DNA of 21,646 nucleotides, from the NCBI GenBank assembly GCA_003661015.1, contig QMVI01000004.1:1-21646 (forward strand). The letters run 5' to 3'. The first letter of the stretch is position 1; every line of letters starts with the position of its first letter. Position numbers and translations under genes: made by a program. The notes under the pieces are model-generated. The model saw only the letters and a program-made list of their open reading frames with translations, did no database searches and was not told where the DNA came from. Shown here one piece after another: positions 13,244 to 21,600 of this stretch. Source of the stretch: Methanosarcinales archaeon (GTDB lineage Archaea; Halobacteriota; Methanosarcinia; DSM-18856; Methermicoccaceae).

Positions 13244-14348
13244 ATTTCTCCTTCCTCAGCCTAACTCTGTAATATGATAAAGGATGTTTTACTTTTATAC
13301 AAAGTTTGTCTCGTCCTACGCAGTTTCCATACGTTTCCATTGTCTTACATGAAGGGGGTGTGTACACAGTACCAGTTGACCCCGCGATGTGTTCTATCTG
13401 ATAAGAAGCCAATTTCTCATCAAAATCTGGTAGATTTCTGAATAAGTCGAGAATCTTCCCTCTATCCCATCCTATTGAAAGAAGGAATGATGTAAGTGCG
13501 AACCGAAGTGTGTGCGATATGTTTATACTCTCTCTTATGAGTCTTATCGCATTTCTCATGCATGGAGGATAGAATCTTTCTGGTCCGTACTCAATCTCCC
13601 CATACATTTCCTTCCTCTTTTCAAGTTCCTCAATTATCTCATCCAGTTCAATACTCTTACAAAAATTTGCTGGAACATCCAGAGGCAGTCCATGTTGCAC
13701 TCTCTGTCTTATGGCTTCTTGAATTATTCTCAGTAATTGAGGATGTGTTAGTTTGAGCATACCTCTTTTTAGAGAACGGTTGATAAGCCTCCATGATGGG
13801 TCACCTATTGTATTACTGAGCCTGATATAATCCGAGAAATGGATGACGAAAATACCCTCCTTCTCTTTCACATCTATGTCAAGTTCCTTGCATAACCATA
13901 CTGTGAGTTCATTCCTTCTCTCCAATCCCTCATTATTTTTAATCTCTTCAAGCCAGTTCCTTATGAAATTGTGTGATGCTTTTGCCTCCATCACTGCATA
14001 TCTTCTTATCAGGTAATTGTCCTTTATACAGGATAATATCGCTCTTGCAATCGGATACGAAAACAGCTCATTTTCCATCTTAATCTTAATTTTATTTTCC
14101 ACCTCAATTTCACTTTCAAACTCAGGATTTTCAATTTTACTTTTCTTACTCTGCCCCAAATTCGTTTTCTCAATCTCACCCTCAAGGGCTTGCTTTATTC
14201 TTTCCAAAGCCCTCTTTCTGGCCTCTTCATAGTCTGGAGAGAGAATTCTGTCTATTTCAATCCCATGTTCCTTAATGTAATCCACCGCACTGTTCAAAAA
14301 CGGCAGGTTATAGAAGTGTCTGAGTTCTGGCTTGAATCCTGCATACAT
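13206..14348 (-). CDS. priL: DNA primase large subunit PriL
   Basis: Regulatory subunit of the archaeal/eukaryotic-type primase, partner of PriS; it helps start and set the length of primers at the replication fork. At 380 residues it is near the usual size. The iron-sulphur cluster ligands are visible: Cys263 (YPPCMRN), Cys334 (PPSCKTMETYG), Cys343 (GNCVG) and Cys350 (KLCIKVKHPLSYY). The N-terminal part (YAGFKPELRHFYNLPFLNSA) is typical of PriL, and residues 60-90 are a charged, low-complexity insert (KKSKIENPEFESEIEVENKI) that is probably disordered. The ATG overlaps the PCNA stop (TAATG), and the TGA end overlaps the CRM-domain gene. PriS is not in the window. Confidence 0.95.
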   Translation of the reverse strand: MYAGFKPELRHFYNLPFLNSAVDYIKEHGIEIDRILSPDYEEARKRALERIKQALEGEIEKTNLGQSKKSKIENPEFESEIEVENKIKIKMENELFSYPIARAILSCIKDNYLIRRYAVMEAKASHNFIRNWLEEIKNNEGLERRNELTVWLCKELDIDVKEKEGIFVIHFSDYIRLSNTIGDPSWRLINRSLKRGMLKLTHPQLLRIIQEAIRQRVQHGLPLDVPANFCKSIELDEIIEELEKRKEMYGEIEYGPERFYPPCMRNAIRLIRESINISHTLRFALTSFLLSIGWDRGKILDLFRNLPDFDEKLASYQIEHIAGSTGTVYTPPSCKTMETYGNCVGRDKLCIKVKHPLSYYRVRLRKEKYEKRRQKSNRGD

Positions 14349-15082
14349 TATACCGCTTCAACTCTTGGTGCTACTATATACAATGCTTTTATTTTGTCAT
14401 CTGCGAAAGAGAAAGATATCTTGATAGGGTAGTCTATTCCGATTTCCAGCGTCACAATCCCTCGTCCAAACGCCCTGCTCTTTGTTATCGATCTCAGATA
14501 GTCAAGAGAGAATAGAGACCTTACATCATCTCCCTGAAGGTCTATTAACTCATCTTTTCCGAGCACAAACCTGAGTTTGTCAGTATCTCCTTCAGTTTCT
14601 ATATAGAACGACTCGTCTTCAACCCCAAGGGCGACGTAGCTACCAACAGTTGATGCAGCTTTTATAGCCCTCTGTATCGTGCTTCCATCCACAACAACCT
14701 TTGCAGGTAGTTGAATCTGCGGGACTTTCGGTATCTTTCTGATCGTAGAAGGGTCTAAAAGAGACAGATGGTATCTCAGTCCTCCCATTACAATCTTAAG
14801 TTTGTGATCTTCAAGCTCAAGCTCTACCATGTCCCCACGCTGAGCCATGTCAAGGACAGTTGATAGCCTTTTCAGGTCAATTCCAAGGTCATGTGAATCA
14901 CTTTCGTAAATGTCAAAGGCGTCCTTCTTCATTTCAAGTATAACCATTGCAGCATTTGCAGGCTCAACAGCCTTCGAAATTATTACCTCCTCATCGGTAC
15001 TGAATATGCTCTCATCAACTAGTACTGACACAACATCTACTGCATCCTTGAACAACTCAGCATCAATGGTAGCTTTGAACAT
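14348..15082 (-). CDS. pcn: DNA polymerase sliding clamp (PCNA)
   Basis: 244 residues, the normal PCNA length, forming a trimeric ring on DNA that tethers polymerase, FEN1 and ligase. It starts MFKATIDAELFKDAVDVVSVLVDE, contains MGGLRYHLSLLDPSTIRKIPK at the domain boundary, and ends in LYIVAPRVEAV, which matches the family C-terminal strand. The interdomain loop that receives PIP-box partners (LLDPSTIRKIPKVPQIQLPA) is intact. It is the first gene of the minus-strand unit PCNA-PriL-CRM protein and is divergent from the deoxyhypusine synthase gene, with a 70-base AT-rich gap holding both promoters. The stop is TAA. Confidence 0.97.
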   Translation of the reverse strand: MFKATIDAELFKDAVDVVSVLVDESIFSTDEEVIISKAVEPANAAMVILEMKKDAFDIYESDSHDLGIDLKRLSTVLDMAQRGDMVELELEDHKLKIVMGGLRYHLSLLDPSTIRKIPKVPQIQLPAKVVVDGSTIQRAIKAASTVGSYVALGVEDESFYIETEGDTDKLRFVLGKDELIDLQGDDVRSLFSLDYLRSITKSRAFGRGIVTLEIGIDYPIKISFSFADDKIKALYIVAPRVEAV

Positions 15083-15152
15083 TTGTCTCCCTCGAGTTCA
15101 TTTGAGTGCATATATTATTAATATTTTCCTTATTTCTTAGGTGGTGATTGAG

Positions 15153-16184
15153 ATGGACAAATCCGACTTTCTTTCGGAGAAGGTAGAACCGATAGATCTG
15201 GATGAGGTGTGCAGTGTTGGTGCAATTGCCAAAGCATTCGAGCGCACATCATTTCAAAGCAGAAATCTGGCACATTGCGTGAAGGTGTATGAGGATATGT
15301 TATTAGAAGACAACATTACCATATTTCTTGGGATTTCAGGTGCCATGGTTCCAGCAGGCATGCGGAAAGTTATATCAAAGATGATTAGGGTTGGAATGGT
15401 TGATGTGGTCGTATCAACCGGAGCAAACCTATATCATGACTTATTTGAAGCTCTTGGATTCCATCATTATCTGGGAAGCTGCAGTGTTGATGATAAGTTG
15501 CTTGCAAAATACAGAATAGATAGAATATATGATACATATGCGGATGATAATGATTTCATAGTACTGGACGAGATATTGTATGACATCATCGAACAAATGG
15601 AACCAACAACATATTCAACGAGGGAATTCTTTCATCTCTTGGGGTCTCACATCAGGGAGAAACAATCTATAGTGAGGACATGCTATGAAATGGAAGTTCC
15701 GGTTTTCTGTCCCACAATACACGATAGTGGGATAGGAATTGTGCTCACAAAGTATTATGAGAGAGGTGGGGAGTTGAACATCGATTTGCTGAGAGACAAT
15801 TATGAAATCCTACAGATTTCGTTGAAGTCAGAGAACACCGGAGCCGTTTATATAGGAGGGGGAGTTCCGAAGAACTATATACAGCAAATATCTCCAATGA
15901 GACACATCCTCGGCTATGAAGAGAAAGGGCATAAGTACGCAATACAGATAACCACAGATGACCCTAAATGGGGTGGATTGAGTGGCTGTACTTTGAGCGA
16001 GTCAGTCTCTTGGAAAAAGTTGTTGGAACACTCAAAGAATGCAACTGTTTATATGGATGCTACCATAGGACTCCCATTAATTGCCAAGGCAGTAATTGAG
16101 AACGTAGGAGATGAGCTTTCGAATAGAAAAAGAGCAAGGTTTGAGTGGGCTGGAGATAAACTCATATCATTAATATATGGATGA
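15153..16184 (+). CDS. dys: Deoxyhypusine synthase
   Basis: 343 residues. It transfers the aminobutyl group of spermidine to a lysine of translation factor aIF5A. Family motifs are present: IFLGISGAMVPAGMRKVI, VDVVVSTGANLYHDLFEALG (NAD region), VFCPTIHDSGIG, YIGGGVPKN, and the active-site segment SESVSWKK with catalytic Lys289, followed by VYMDATIGLPLI. A homospermidine synthase-like branch exists in some archaea, but the active-site Lys and DHS-type motifs favour DHS. ATG 15153 follows AGGTGGTGA with good spacing; GTG 15141 is possible. The stop is TGA. It leads a plus-strand series (DUF357, UPF0212, truA), 28 bases before the next gene. Confidence 0.92.
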   Translation: MDKSDFLSEKVEPIDLDEVCSVGAIAKAFERTSFQSRNLAHCVKVYEDMLLEDNITIFLGISGAMVPAGMRKVISKMIRVGMVDVVVSTGANLYHDLFEALGFHHYLGSCSVDDKLLAKYRIDRIYDTYADDNDFIVLDEILYDIIEQMEPTTYSTREFFHLLGSHIREKQSIVRTCYEMEVPVFCPTIHDSGIGIVLTKYYERGGELNIDLLRDNYEILQISLKSENTGAVYIGGGVPKNYIQQISPMRHILGYEEKGHKYAIQITTDDPKWGGLSGCTLSESVSWKKLLEHSKNATVYMDATIGLPLIAKAVIENVGDELSNRKRARFEWAGDKLISLIYG

Positions 16185-16212
16185 GGTGGGTATATTGGAG
16201 ATTGATTAGAAT

Positions 16213-16482
16213 ATGTTGGACGAACTAAAAAGAAGGACCCAAAGATATGAGGAGCTTTTGAGAGTCGCACTTGAGGGGGCGGATTTTATTGTTCAGAAAG
16301 ATGACCCTCTCTACGAGGATGCTCTTGAGCTTTACGAAATGGCAAAAGCTTATTATTCTGATGGATTATTCTTCCTCAGGAATAACGAGTATGTGAATGC
16401 GCTTGTGAGTTTTAGTTATGGGCATGGTCTTCTTGATGCAGGTATCAGACTCGGTATGTTCGAAGGGCAGGGGTGGAAATGA
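16213..16482 (+). CDS. DUF357 family protein
   Basis: 89 residues, all-helical, cytoplasmic. The pattern ALELYEMAKAYYSDGLFFLRNNEYVNALVSFSYGHGLLDAGIRLG matches the archaeal DUF357 family, which resembles a single TPR-like helical bundle. Function is unknown. It ends in TGA, overlapping the start of the UPF0212 gene (ATGA at 16479-16482), and is followed by truA, which suggests linked expression with RNA-modification functions. Confidence 0.85.
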   Translation: MLDELKRRTQRYEELLRVALEGADFIVQKDDPLYEDALELYEMAKAYYSDGLFFLRNNEYVNALVSFSYGHGLLDAGIRLGMFEGQGWK

Positions 16483-16820
16483 AAAATTATGTTGTATCAC
16501 TTGAAGCAGCATGGATCGTTAGAGATGTGAAAACTACAGACGATGCGATTGGAGTTGCAATTGCTGAAGCTGGGAAGCGCCTCAACCCAGAACTTGACTT
16601 CGTAGAGGTTGAGGTTGGGCAAACCACCTGTCCATACTGTGGTGAGGTGCTTGATAGTGTATTCCTAATAGCCAATACAGCAATTGTCGGTCTTGTGCTT
16701 CAGATGAAGGTTTTTGATGCTGAAAATGAAGACCATGCAGCAAGAATAGCAAAAAGTGTGATTGGTAGGGCACTTAGAAACATCTCGTTAAGTGTTGTTT
16801 CGGTGGAGCCACTCGCATGA
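16479..16820 (+). CDS. UPF0212 (DUF555) family protein
   Basis: 113 residues. It starts MKNYVVSLEAAWIVRDVKTTDDAIG, characteristic of the archaeal UPF0212 family. A single zinc-type CPYC (TTCPYCGEVLDSVF) sits mid-protein, and the tail is alternating strand and helix. No established function. ATG 16479 gives the family start; GTG 16473 is an alternative. Both ends overlap neighbours: ATGA with DUF357 and ATGA with truA, which is tight translational coupling. One CxxC alone would need a partner Cys pair for zinc, so it may bind metal as a dimer. Confidence 0.88.
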   Translation: MKNYVVSLEAAWIVRDVKTTDDAIGVAIAEAGKRLNPELDFVEVEVGQTTCPYCGEVLDSVFLIANTAIVGLVLQMKVFDAENEDHAARIAKSVIGRALRNISLSVVSVEPLA

Positions 16821-17629
16821 GGAGAGTAGCTCTTAAGATAGGATATATCGGAACGCACTACCATGGTTTTCAGATACAGCCCGATGTTCCCACTATTGAA
16901 GGAGAACTTTTCAGAGCACTGAAGTCATTGAAGTTGCTTGAAGATGAAAGGGATGCAAAGTATGCGAGAGCCTCAAGAACCGATGCGGGTGTGCATGCCA
17001 TTTCTCAAGTGATAGCATTCAATACACCAACCCCAGAACTCGCTCTGCCAAGAATAATAAATACGAAGCTACCCCCAGAGATATGGGTGTGGGCAAGAGC
17101 AGACGTTCAGAGTGATTTTCACCCCAGACATCATGCGATATCGAGGGAATACGAGTATTATCTTTACAATGAGGGGTATGACGTATCCAGTATGGAAGAT
17201 TGCTGTCGTATTATAACTGGGACTCATGATTTTTCAAACTTTTCAGAGGGATGGGGAAATGTGAGGACTCTTGATAGGGTTGATATGTGGGTCGAGGGAG
17301 AGTTTGTATGTTTCAGGTTTGTTGCACGTAGCTTTTTGAAAGGTATGGTTAGAAAACTTGTTGGCGCTCTAAAGCTGGTGGGACTTGGTACCAGAGATGA
17401 AGAATGGTTGTGTAAGATGCTCAAGCCAGAGGTTTTTAGAGAGGGTGTGGAACCTGCTCCTGCATACGGACTTGTGTTGAAGGATATCTCGTATAATGGG
17501 GTCGAATGGAGTTTAGACGAGTATGCAATCAAGAGGATCAGGAAACTCATTAGACATGAGCATCAGTACTACGCAACAATGGCAAAAATCTCAAGATATT
17601 TTATGCAGTATCGGGATTTTCTTCCATAA
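16817..17629 (+). CDS. truA: tRNA pseudouridine synthase TruA
   Basis: 270 residues. It makes pseudouridine at positions 38-40 in the anticodon arm of many tRNAs. The catalytic motif ASRTDAGVHA carries Asp56, with KIGYIGTHYHGFQIQ at the N-terminus, HPRHHAISREYEYYL in the middle and ARSFLKGMVRKLVGALKLVGLG in the second half, all standard for TruA. The ATG lies in the ATGA overlap with UPF0212. The TAA end overlaps the convergent NYN-domain gene by 29 bases. Confidence 0.96.
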   Translation: MRRVALKIGYIGTHYHGFQIQPDVPTIEGELFRALKSLKLLEDERDAKYARASRTDAGVHAISQVIAFNTPTPELALPRIINTKLPPEIWVWARADVQSDFHPRHHAISREYEYYLYNEGYDVSSMEDCCRIITGTHDFSNFSEGWGNVRTLDRVDMWVEGEFVCFRFVARSFLKGMVRKLVGALKLVGLGTRDEEWLCKMLKPEVFREGVEPAPAYGLVLKDISYNGVEWSLDEYAIKRIRKLIRHEHQYYATMAKISRYFMQYRDFLP

Positions 17630-18158
17630 CCACGTGTTTTCTCTCCTCTTTGACAGAATCGTAGTTCGTCATAATCCCGTTTTCCAGTATTATCACATAG
17701 TCAGCAGAATTCTTCAAAGCCACTGAAAATCCTGGTTCTGCACCAAACACAATAGTCTCCTTTCCCCTTTCGTTTGCCTTTGAGAGAAGAGGTTTGAAGT
17801 CTGCGTCTCTTGTCACAAGAGCCAGTGTATCTATTGTTGGATTATGCACTATCTCCATTCCTTCGATGGCAAGCATCACATCGACATCTGTTGTACATAT
17901 TACTGGTTCAAATCCCTGATTTGCAACCGCCTCAACAAGTTTTTCAGATGCGTATTGATTGAGAAAAACCTTACCTATCTTTACGTCTCCGTAGTCTTTT
18001 AGCACATCCCTTATCTCTTCGAGATTTATTTGGAATTCCTTTCTCAACATATTTGGACCATCAACTAACACACCTATCTTCCTTCTTCCTTTCTTGCTTC
18101 TAAGATACTTACGAATAGATGCAATACTCTCGAAGCTATCTCTTGAAGGGTACTTAAT
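17601..18158 (-). CDS. NYN-domain protein (TIGR00288-like), probably with a non-standard ATT start
   Basis: NYN (PIN-like) nuclease-fold protein of an archaeal family. Acidic positions that could hold a metal ion are visible: VLVDGPNMLRKEF, CTTDVDVMLAIEG and ALVTRDADFKPLL. RNA cleavage or binding is plausible but unproven. The first standard start in frame is GTG at 18071-18069, but that begins inside the first beta strand. Upstream the frame continues with family-like sequence (ASIRKYLRSKKGRRKIG) as far as ATT at 18158-18156, which has GGAAGTGAG at an ideal distance. I therefore prefer ATT (185 residues); the shorter form would have 156. Further upstream the frame meets two TAG codons. A TATA-like TTTATATTC lies about 40 bases before the ATT. 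It converges on truA. Confidence 0.7.
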   Translation of the reverse strand: MKYPSRDSFESIASIRKYLRSKKGRRKIGVLVDGPNMLRKEFQINLEEIRDVLKDYGDVKIGKVFLNQYASEKLVEAVANQGFEPVICTTDVDVMLAIEGMEIVHNPTIDTLALVTRDADFKPLLSKANERGKETIVFGAEPGFSVALKNSADYVIILENGIMTNYDSVKEERKHVVMEENPDTA

Positions 18159-18194
18159 ATTCTCACTTCCTTTAACTAAGGTTTGTCGATTATC

Positions 18195-18204
18195 GAATAT
18201 AAAA
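18195..18204. promoter_or_regulatory. Divergent TATA element, NYN gene and PAS gene
   Basis: ATATAAAAG reads as a TATA box for the plus-strand gene at 18236 (expected start near 18225), and its complement CTTTTATAT serves the minus strand (expected start near 18175, before the ATT at 18158). A second TATA-like run at 18221-18230 is too close to the ATG to be used. Confidence 0.4.
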
Positions 18205-18235
18205 GTTATCTACTATGAGGTAATATATAGGTCTA

Positions 18236-18991
18236 ATGGGCGTCATAGCAGTTGTGGGCGAATGTTCAGAAATCGCACGCTACATACCAGAAATTCCCAT
18301 TGTTAGTCTGGAAGGGATAGATGACTTTAAAGTAGCAGTACTTGAAAATGAGTTTGATGTGGTTTTTGTGGCGGATAAATGTAAAGGTGGCGGGATAGAG
18401 GTTGTCAGGTTCATGAAGGAGATGGGGCACCTGAGTCCTGTTATAGCTGTTATGGATTCTCGAGATATTGGTATTGCAAGAGAATACCTCAGAGCAGGTG
18501 TCTTTGAGATATTACTGGCACCCCTGTCTTCAGAAGTTGTGAAAGACTCGATTAAAAGGGCATATGATTGTTTGAGAGCGATGGAATTCAAGAGGAGGGA
18601 GCTATTGAGATGCTGTGTCAAAATAAAGGAGCTTGAACGAGAAAAAGAAATGTTAGACGCGGAATTCGCTCTGTTAAAGAGAAAATTGGTTAAAAGAGAT
18701 GAGTGTATAAAGAAGATGCTTGAGGGATATTGCAGTGGCATCGTACTTGTTGATGAGAGTGGGCAGGTGGTTGACGTAGACCCTCACTTTTTGAGAATCG
18801 CAACAATGGAAAAAGAGGGTGTGATTGGGAAGCATCTCAATGATATATTTTCTTCCACCACGGAAATAAATTTAGATGAGATATTAAAAAGAGAGAAAGT
18901 TGAGGCAGATCTCAGAGGGATACCTGTTGAGATTGAGATATGCATGGTTGAGGACTCCATTATACTGGTAGTAAATCCTCTTCATCCATGA
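18236..18991 (+). CDS. Receiver-like / coiled-coil / PAS signalling protein
   Basis: 251 residues, soluble. Residues 1-110 resemble a response-regulator receiver fold (FDVVFVADKCKGGGIEVVRF; PVIAVMDSRD; YLRAGVFEILLAPLSSEVV). The loop after the candidate phospho-Asp is about two residues shorter than usual, so phosphorylation is uncertain. A helical coiled coil follows (about 115-160, rich in Lys/Glu). The rest is a PAS-like domain (CSGIVLVDESGQVVDVDPHFLRIA... GKHLNDIF). There is no kinase or DNA-binding domain, so it probably relays a signal by protein contact. No clear Shine-Dalgarno site precedes ATG 18236. The TGA end overlaps the convergent M42 peptidase by 32 bases. Confidence 0.7.
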   Translation: MGVIAVVGECSEIARYIPEIPIVSLEGIDDFKVAVLENEFDVVFVADKCKGGGIEVVRFMKEMGHLSPVIAVMDSRDIGIAREYLRAGVFEILLAPLSSEVVKDSIKRAYDCLRAMEFKRRELLRCCVKIKELEREKEMLDAEFALLKRKLVKRDECIKKMLEGYCSGIVLVDESGQVVDVDPHFLRIATMEKEGVIGKHLNDIFSSTTEINLDEILKREKVEADLRGIPVEIEICMVEDSIILVVNPLHP

Positions 18992-20036
18992 ACCATTCGT
19001 GTATATCTAACACAGCTTTTGATAACAGTTCTATGGTGTTTTTGATGTCGTTCAGATCAACAACTTCAACAGGGGTATGAATATATCTGGCAGGCACACT
19101 TACCACACCAGCTGGCACACCTTCCTTTGTCAGGTGGATTGCAGTGGCGTCTGTCGTTCCCCCCTCAGAAACATCCATCTGCACTGGTATTTTATACCTC
19201 TCTGCTGTACTTTTGAGCCACTTCAGCACTCTCGGATGAGTGATTAATCCTCTACCAGAGCCGTCCACAACTGTAATTGCAGGTCCTTTTCCAAGTTCTA
19301 TTGGAGAATCCTTTTTGGTGATTCCAGGATGGTCTCCCGCTATTGAAACATCAACTGCAAGTGCAACATCGGGCGATATGCTGTATGCAGACGTTTTCGC
19401 TCCCTTCAGTCCAACCTCCTCCTGCACAGTCCCGACAACATAAACACTTGCATTTACATCTCCCTCATACAGTTTTCTGAGTACACTCACGCAACACGCA
19501 AGCCCAGCTCTATCGTCCATTGCCTTCCCAGTAATTCTTGAGCCAGAGAGTCTTCGGAGCTCTCTATCGAGTGTTATTGGAGTACCAACATCTATGCCAA
19601 GCTTTTTAACATCTTTATCACTTTTCGCTCCCACATCTATGAACATATCCTCATGTTTCACAGATACCTTTCTTTCATCATCTTTCATCACATGAGGAGG
19701 TTTGCACCCGATCACTCCAAGTACCTTCCTCCTGCCATGAACAATAACTCTCTGACTTAGAAGGACTTGGTCAAACCATCCGCCTATCTTTGCGAATCTG
19801 AGAAATCCATTTTCTTCAATGTGTTTCACAATAAGTCCGATTTCGTCCATATGTGCAGCAAGCATTATCCTCGGCTCTCCGGAACCAATCCTGCATATTA
19901 TATTTCCAAGTTTGTCTGTTCTGATATCGTCACAGTAGGCACCAACGGTCTCAGAAATAATCTCCCGTATTGAGTTCTCACGCCCTGAAACAGAATGGGC
20001 ATCAGATAGCAGTTTCAACATTCTATACACGCTCAT
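18960..20036 (-). CDS. M42 family metallo-aminopeptidase (TET-type)
   Basis: 358 residues. Dinuclear metal aminopeptidase of the M42 family; archaeal relatives form large tetrahedral (TET) complexes that trim peptides downstream of the proteasome. Metal and catalytic positions are visible: AAHMDEIG, KAMDDRAG, VQEEVGLKGA (catalytic Glu pair), AVDVSIAGDHPG, and the late RYIHTPVEVVDLNDI. The annotation as endoglucanase common for this family should be avoided. ATG 20036 is preferred because AGGGGT lies about seven bases upstream; ATG 20042 would leave almost no gap. The stop is TAA. It is divergent from pyrB. Confidence 0.95.
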   Translation of the reverse strand: MSVYRMLKLLSDAHSVSGRENSIREIISETVGAYCDDIRTDKLGNIICRIGSGEPRIMLAAHMDEIGLIVKHIEENGFLRFAKIGGWFDQVLLSQRVIVHGRRKVLGVIGCKPPHVMKDDERKVSVKHEDMFIDVGAKSDKDVKKLGIDVGTPITLDRELRRLSGSRITGKAMDDRAGLACCVSVLRKLYEGDVNASVYVVGTVQEEVGLKGAKTSAYSISPDVALAVDVSIAGDHPGITKKDSPIELGKGPAITVVDGSGRGLITHPRVLKWLKSTAERYKIPVQMDVSEGGTTDATAIHLTKEGVPAGVVSVPARYIHTPVEVVDLNDIKNTIELLSKAVLDIHEWFMDEEDLLPV

Positions 20037-20052
20037 AGGCATACCCCTATGG

Positions 20053-20062
20053 TTAAATATGA
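20053..20062 (+). promoter_or_regulatory. TATA box of pyrBI
   Basis: TTAAATATGA is centred about 25 bases before the ATG of pyrB, and no Shine-Dalgarno site exists in between, so the transcript is probably leaderless. Confidence 0.45.
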
Positions 20063-20082
20063 CCTCATACTATTTTAGATAG

Positions 20083-21000
20083 ATGTCTACCAGACATATA
20101 ATATCCACCAGACAGATGTCAAAAGAAGATATCGACTATATTTTGAAGATTGCTGAAAAACTTGAACCCTATGCTAGAGGCGTGCAAGGAGATTTGCTGT
20201 CTGGTAAGTTATTTGCCATGCTGTTCTACGAGCCCAGTACGAGAACAAGACTATCTTTTGAAACAGCAACAAAAAGACTAGGTGGTGATGTAATAGGATT
20301 TTCGTCTCCAGAATCTTCGTCCTTCTCAAAAGGGGAGAGCTTAGCGGACACAATCAGAGTCGTTTCTGGTTATGCAGATGCAATAATCCTTAGGCATCCC
20401 AAAGAGGGGGCAGCATTGTTTGCATCTCAGTACTCTACCGTGCCTTTGATAAATGCTGGCGATGGGGCAGGTCATCACCCTACTCAGACATTGCTTGATT
20501 TATACACACTCCATAAGGAGAGTACACTTGAAGGAGTGAAAATAGCATTGGTTGGAGATTTGAAGTATGGCAGAACTGTCCATTCGCTCGTATATGCTCT
20601 GAGCCTATACAATGCGAAGATATTCCTTGTTTCACCACCAGAACTCTCAATGCCATCTCATGTCGTGTCTGACATTCTTGAAAGGGGTGCAACCGTTCAT
20701 GAGACAGCTTCCATTGAGGATGTTATAGAGGAAGTAGATGCAGTATATATGACAAGGATCCAGAAAGAGAGGTTCCCAGACCCAAGTGAGTATCAGAGGG
20801 TTGTTGGGAGCTATAGACTCACACCAGAACTGTTGAAAATGGCAAAACCCACGACCATTGTTATGCACCCACTTCCGAGAGTTGATGAAATTGATCCTGC
20901 TGTTGATAATATGCCAAATGCGAAATATTTTCAGCAGTCGTTCTATGGCGTCCCTGTGAGGATGGCAGTCCTCTGTATTTTGATGGAGGTGTTTGATTGA
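20083..21000 (+). CDS. pyrB: Aspartate carbamoyltransferase, catalytic chain
   Basis: 305 residues. Committed step of pyrimidine synthesis: carbamoyl phosphate plus aspartate gives carbamoyl aspartate. The carbamoyl-phosphate loop STRTRLSFE (from 52), the flexible SSSFSKGES loop, HHPTQ (131-135), VGDLKYGRTVHS and HPLPR (262-266) are all present, so the enzyme should be active. It ends in TGA, overlapping the TTG start of pyrI, which encodes the regulatory chain, the usual archaeal pairing. It is divergent from the M42 peptidase. Confidence 0.98.
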   Translation: MSTRHIISTRQMSKEDIDYILKIAEKLEPYARGVQGDLLSGKLFAMLFYEPSTRTRLSFETATKRLGGDVIGFSSPESSSFSKGESLADTIRVVSGYADAIILRHPKEGAALFASQYSTVPLINAGDGAGHHPTQTLLDLYTLHKESTLEGVKIALVGDLKYGRTVHSLVYALSLYNAKIFLVSPPELSMPSHVVSDILERGATVHETASIEDVIEEVDAVYMTRIQKERFPDPSEYQRVVGSYRLTPELLKMAKPTTIVMHPLPRVDEIDPAVDNMPNAKYFQQSFYGVPVRMAVLCILMEVFD

Positions 21001-21452
21001 AGGAGCTCAAGGTAAAGAGAATCGAGAGTGGGACTGTAATAGACCATATTCCTCCCGGGCAAGCTCCAAACGTCTTGAAGATACTCGGGATAAGAGGAGG
21101 GTCTAAAGAAGTTGTGAGCATGGTGATGAATGTTGTTGGAAAGACAGGCAAGAAGGATATCGTCAAAATAGAGAATAGAGAACTGGCTGAGGATGAGCTT
21201 GACCAGATAGCATTGATAGCTCCAAATGCGACAATAAACATCATACGGGATTATGAGGTTGTTGAGAAGTACAAGGTCACCCCACATGATTTTGTGGAGG
21301 GTGTCGTGAAGTGCTCGAATCCAAATTGTATTTCAAATACAAATGAGCCAATTGTCCCAAAATTTCTCGTTGAAAGAAAGAAGCCAGTTGTTTTGAGATG
21401 TATGTACTGCGAAAGAAAGATAACAGAAGACATAGCAAAATATTTGATATAA
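20997..21452 (+). CDS. pyrI: Aspartate carbamoyltransferase, regulatory chain
   Basis: 151 residues. It binds nucleotide effectors (CTP/ATP in the family) and joins catalytic trimers through a zinc domain. The N-terminal effector-binding part (KVKRIESGTVIDHIPPGQAPNVLKILG) and the C-terminal zinc site Cys106/Cys111 (KCSNPNC) with Cys135/Cys138 (RCMYC) are complete. The start is TTG inside the pyrB stop (TTGA), with GGAGGTG upstream. The stop is TAA, followed by T-rich sequence likely to end the operon. Confidence 0.97.
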   Translation: MKELKVKRIESGTVIDHIPPGQAPNVLKILGIRGGSKEVVSMVMNVVGKTGKKDIVKIENRELAEDELDQIALIAPNATINIIRDYEVVEKYKVTPHDFVEGVVKCSNPNCISNTNEPIVPKFLVERKKPVVLRCMYCERKITEDIAKYLI

Positions 21453-21487
21453 TTTGTAAACTCAGTTTCTAATTTTATGATATTTTA
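21453..21487 (+). terminator. T-rich end of pyrBI
   Basis: Short T runs (TTTCTAATTTTATGATATTTT) lie within 35 bases after the pyrI stop, consistent with archaeal hairpin-free termination. Confidence 0.35.
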
Positions 21488-21494
21488 CAAGCTT

Positions 21495-21580
21495 AAAAGA
21501 AAATTAAAAAGGGAATTGGGGCCCTTTTGGAGCCCCCATTCTGTGGGCAAGCAACGAGGTGGGCTTCACGTTGCACACAC
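21495..21580 (-). ncRNA. Candidate small structured RNA
   Basis: On the minus strand a good TATA box (AATTTATATA, 21610-21601) points to a start near 21580. The following 85 bases contain two stems: GCAACG/CGTTGC (21574-21569 with 21556-21551), and GGGGC/GCCCC (21536-21532 with 21522-21518) with inner pairs around an AAAA loop. Directly after the second stem comes CTTTTTAATTTTCTTTT, a terminator-like tract. The stretch is G+C-rich compared with its surroundings, as expected for a folded RNA in an AT-rich genome. No C/D or H/ACA box pattern or tRNA fold was recognised. The second stem could instead be only a terminator. Partner and function are unknown. Confidence 0.35.
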
Positions 21581-21600
21581 TTCTACATCTGGGCTGATAC

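Noticed and set aside
21493..21588. Minus-strand ORF ATG-TAG-... of 31 codons if TAG is sense
   Set aside because: It needs TAG at the second codon, runs through both predicted stems and the T-rich tail, and has no protein-like composition; a structured RNA explains the stretch better.
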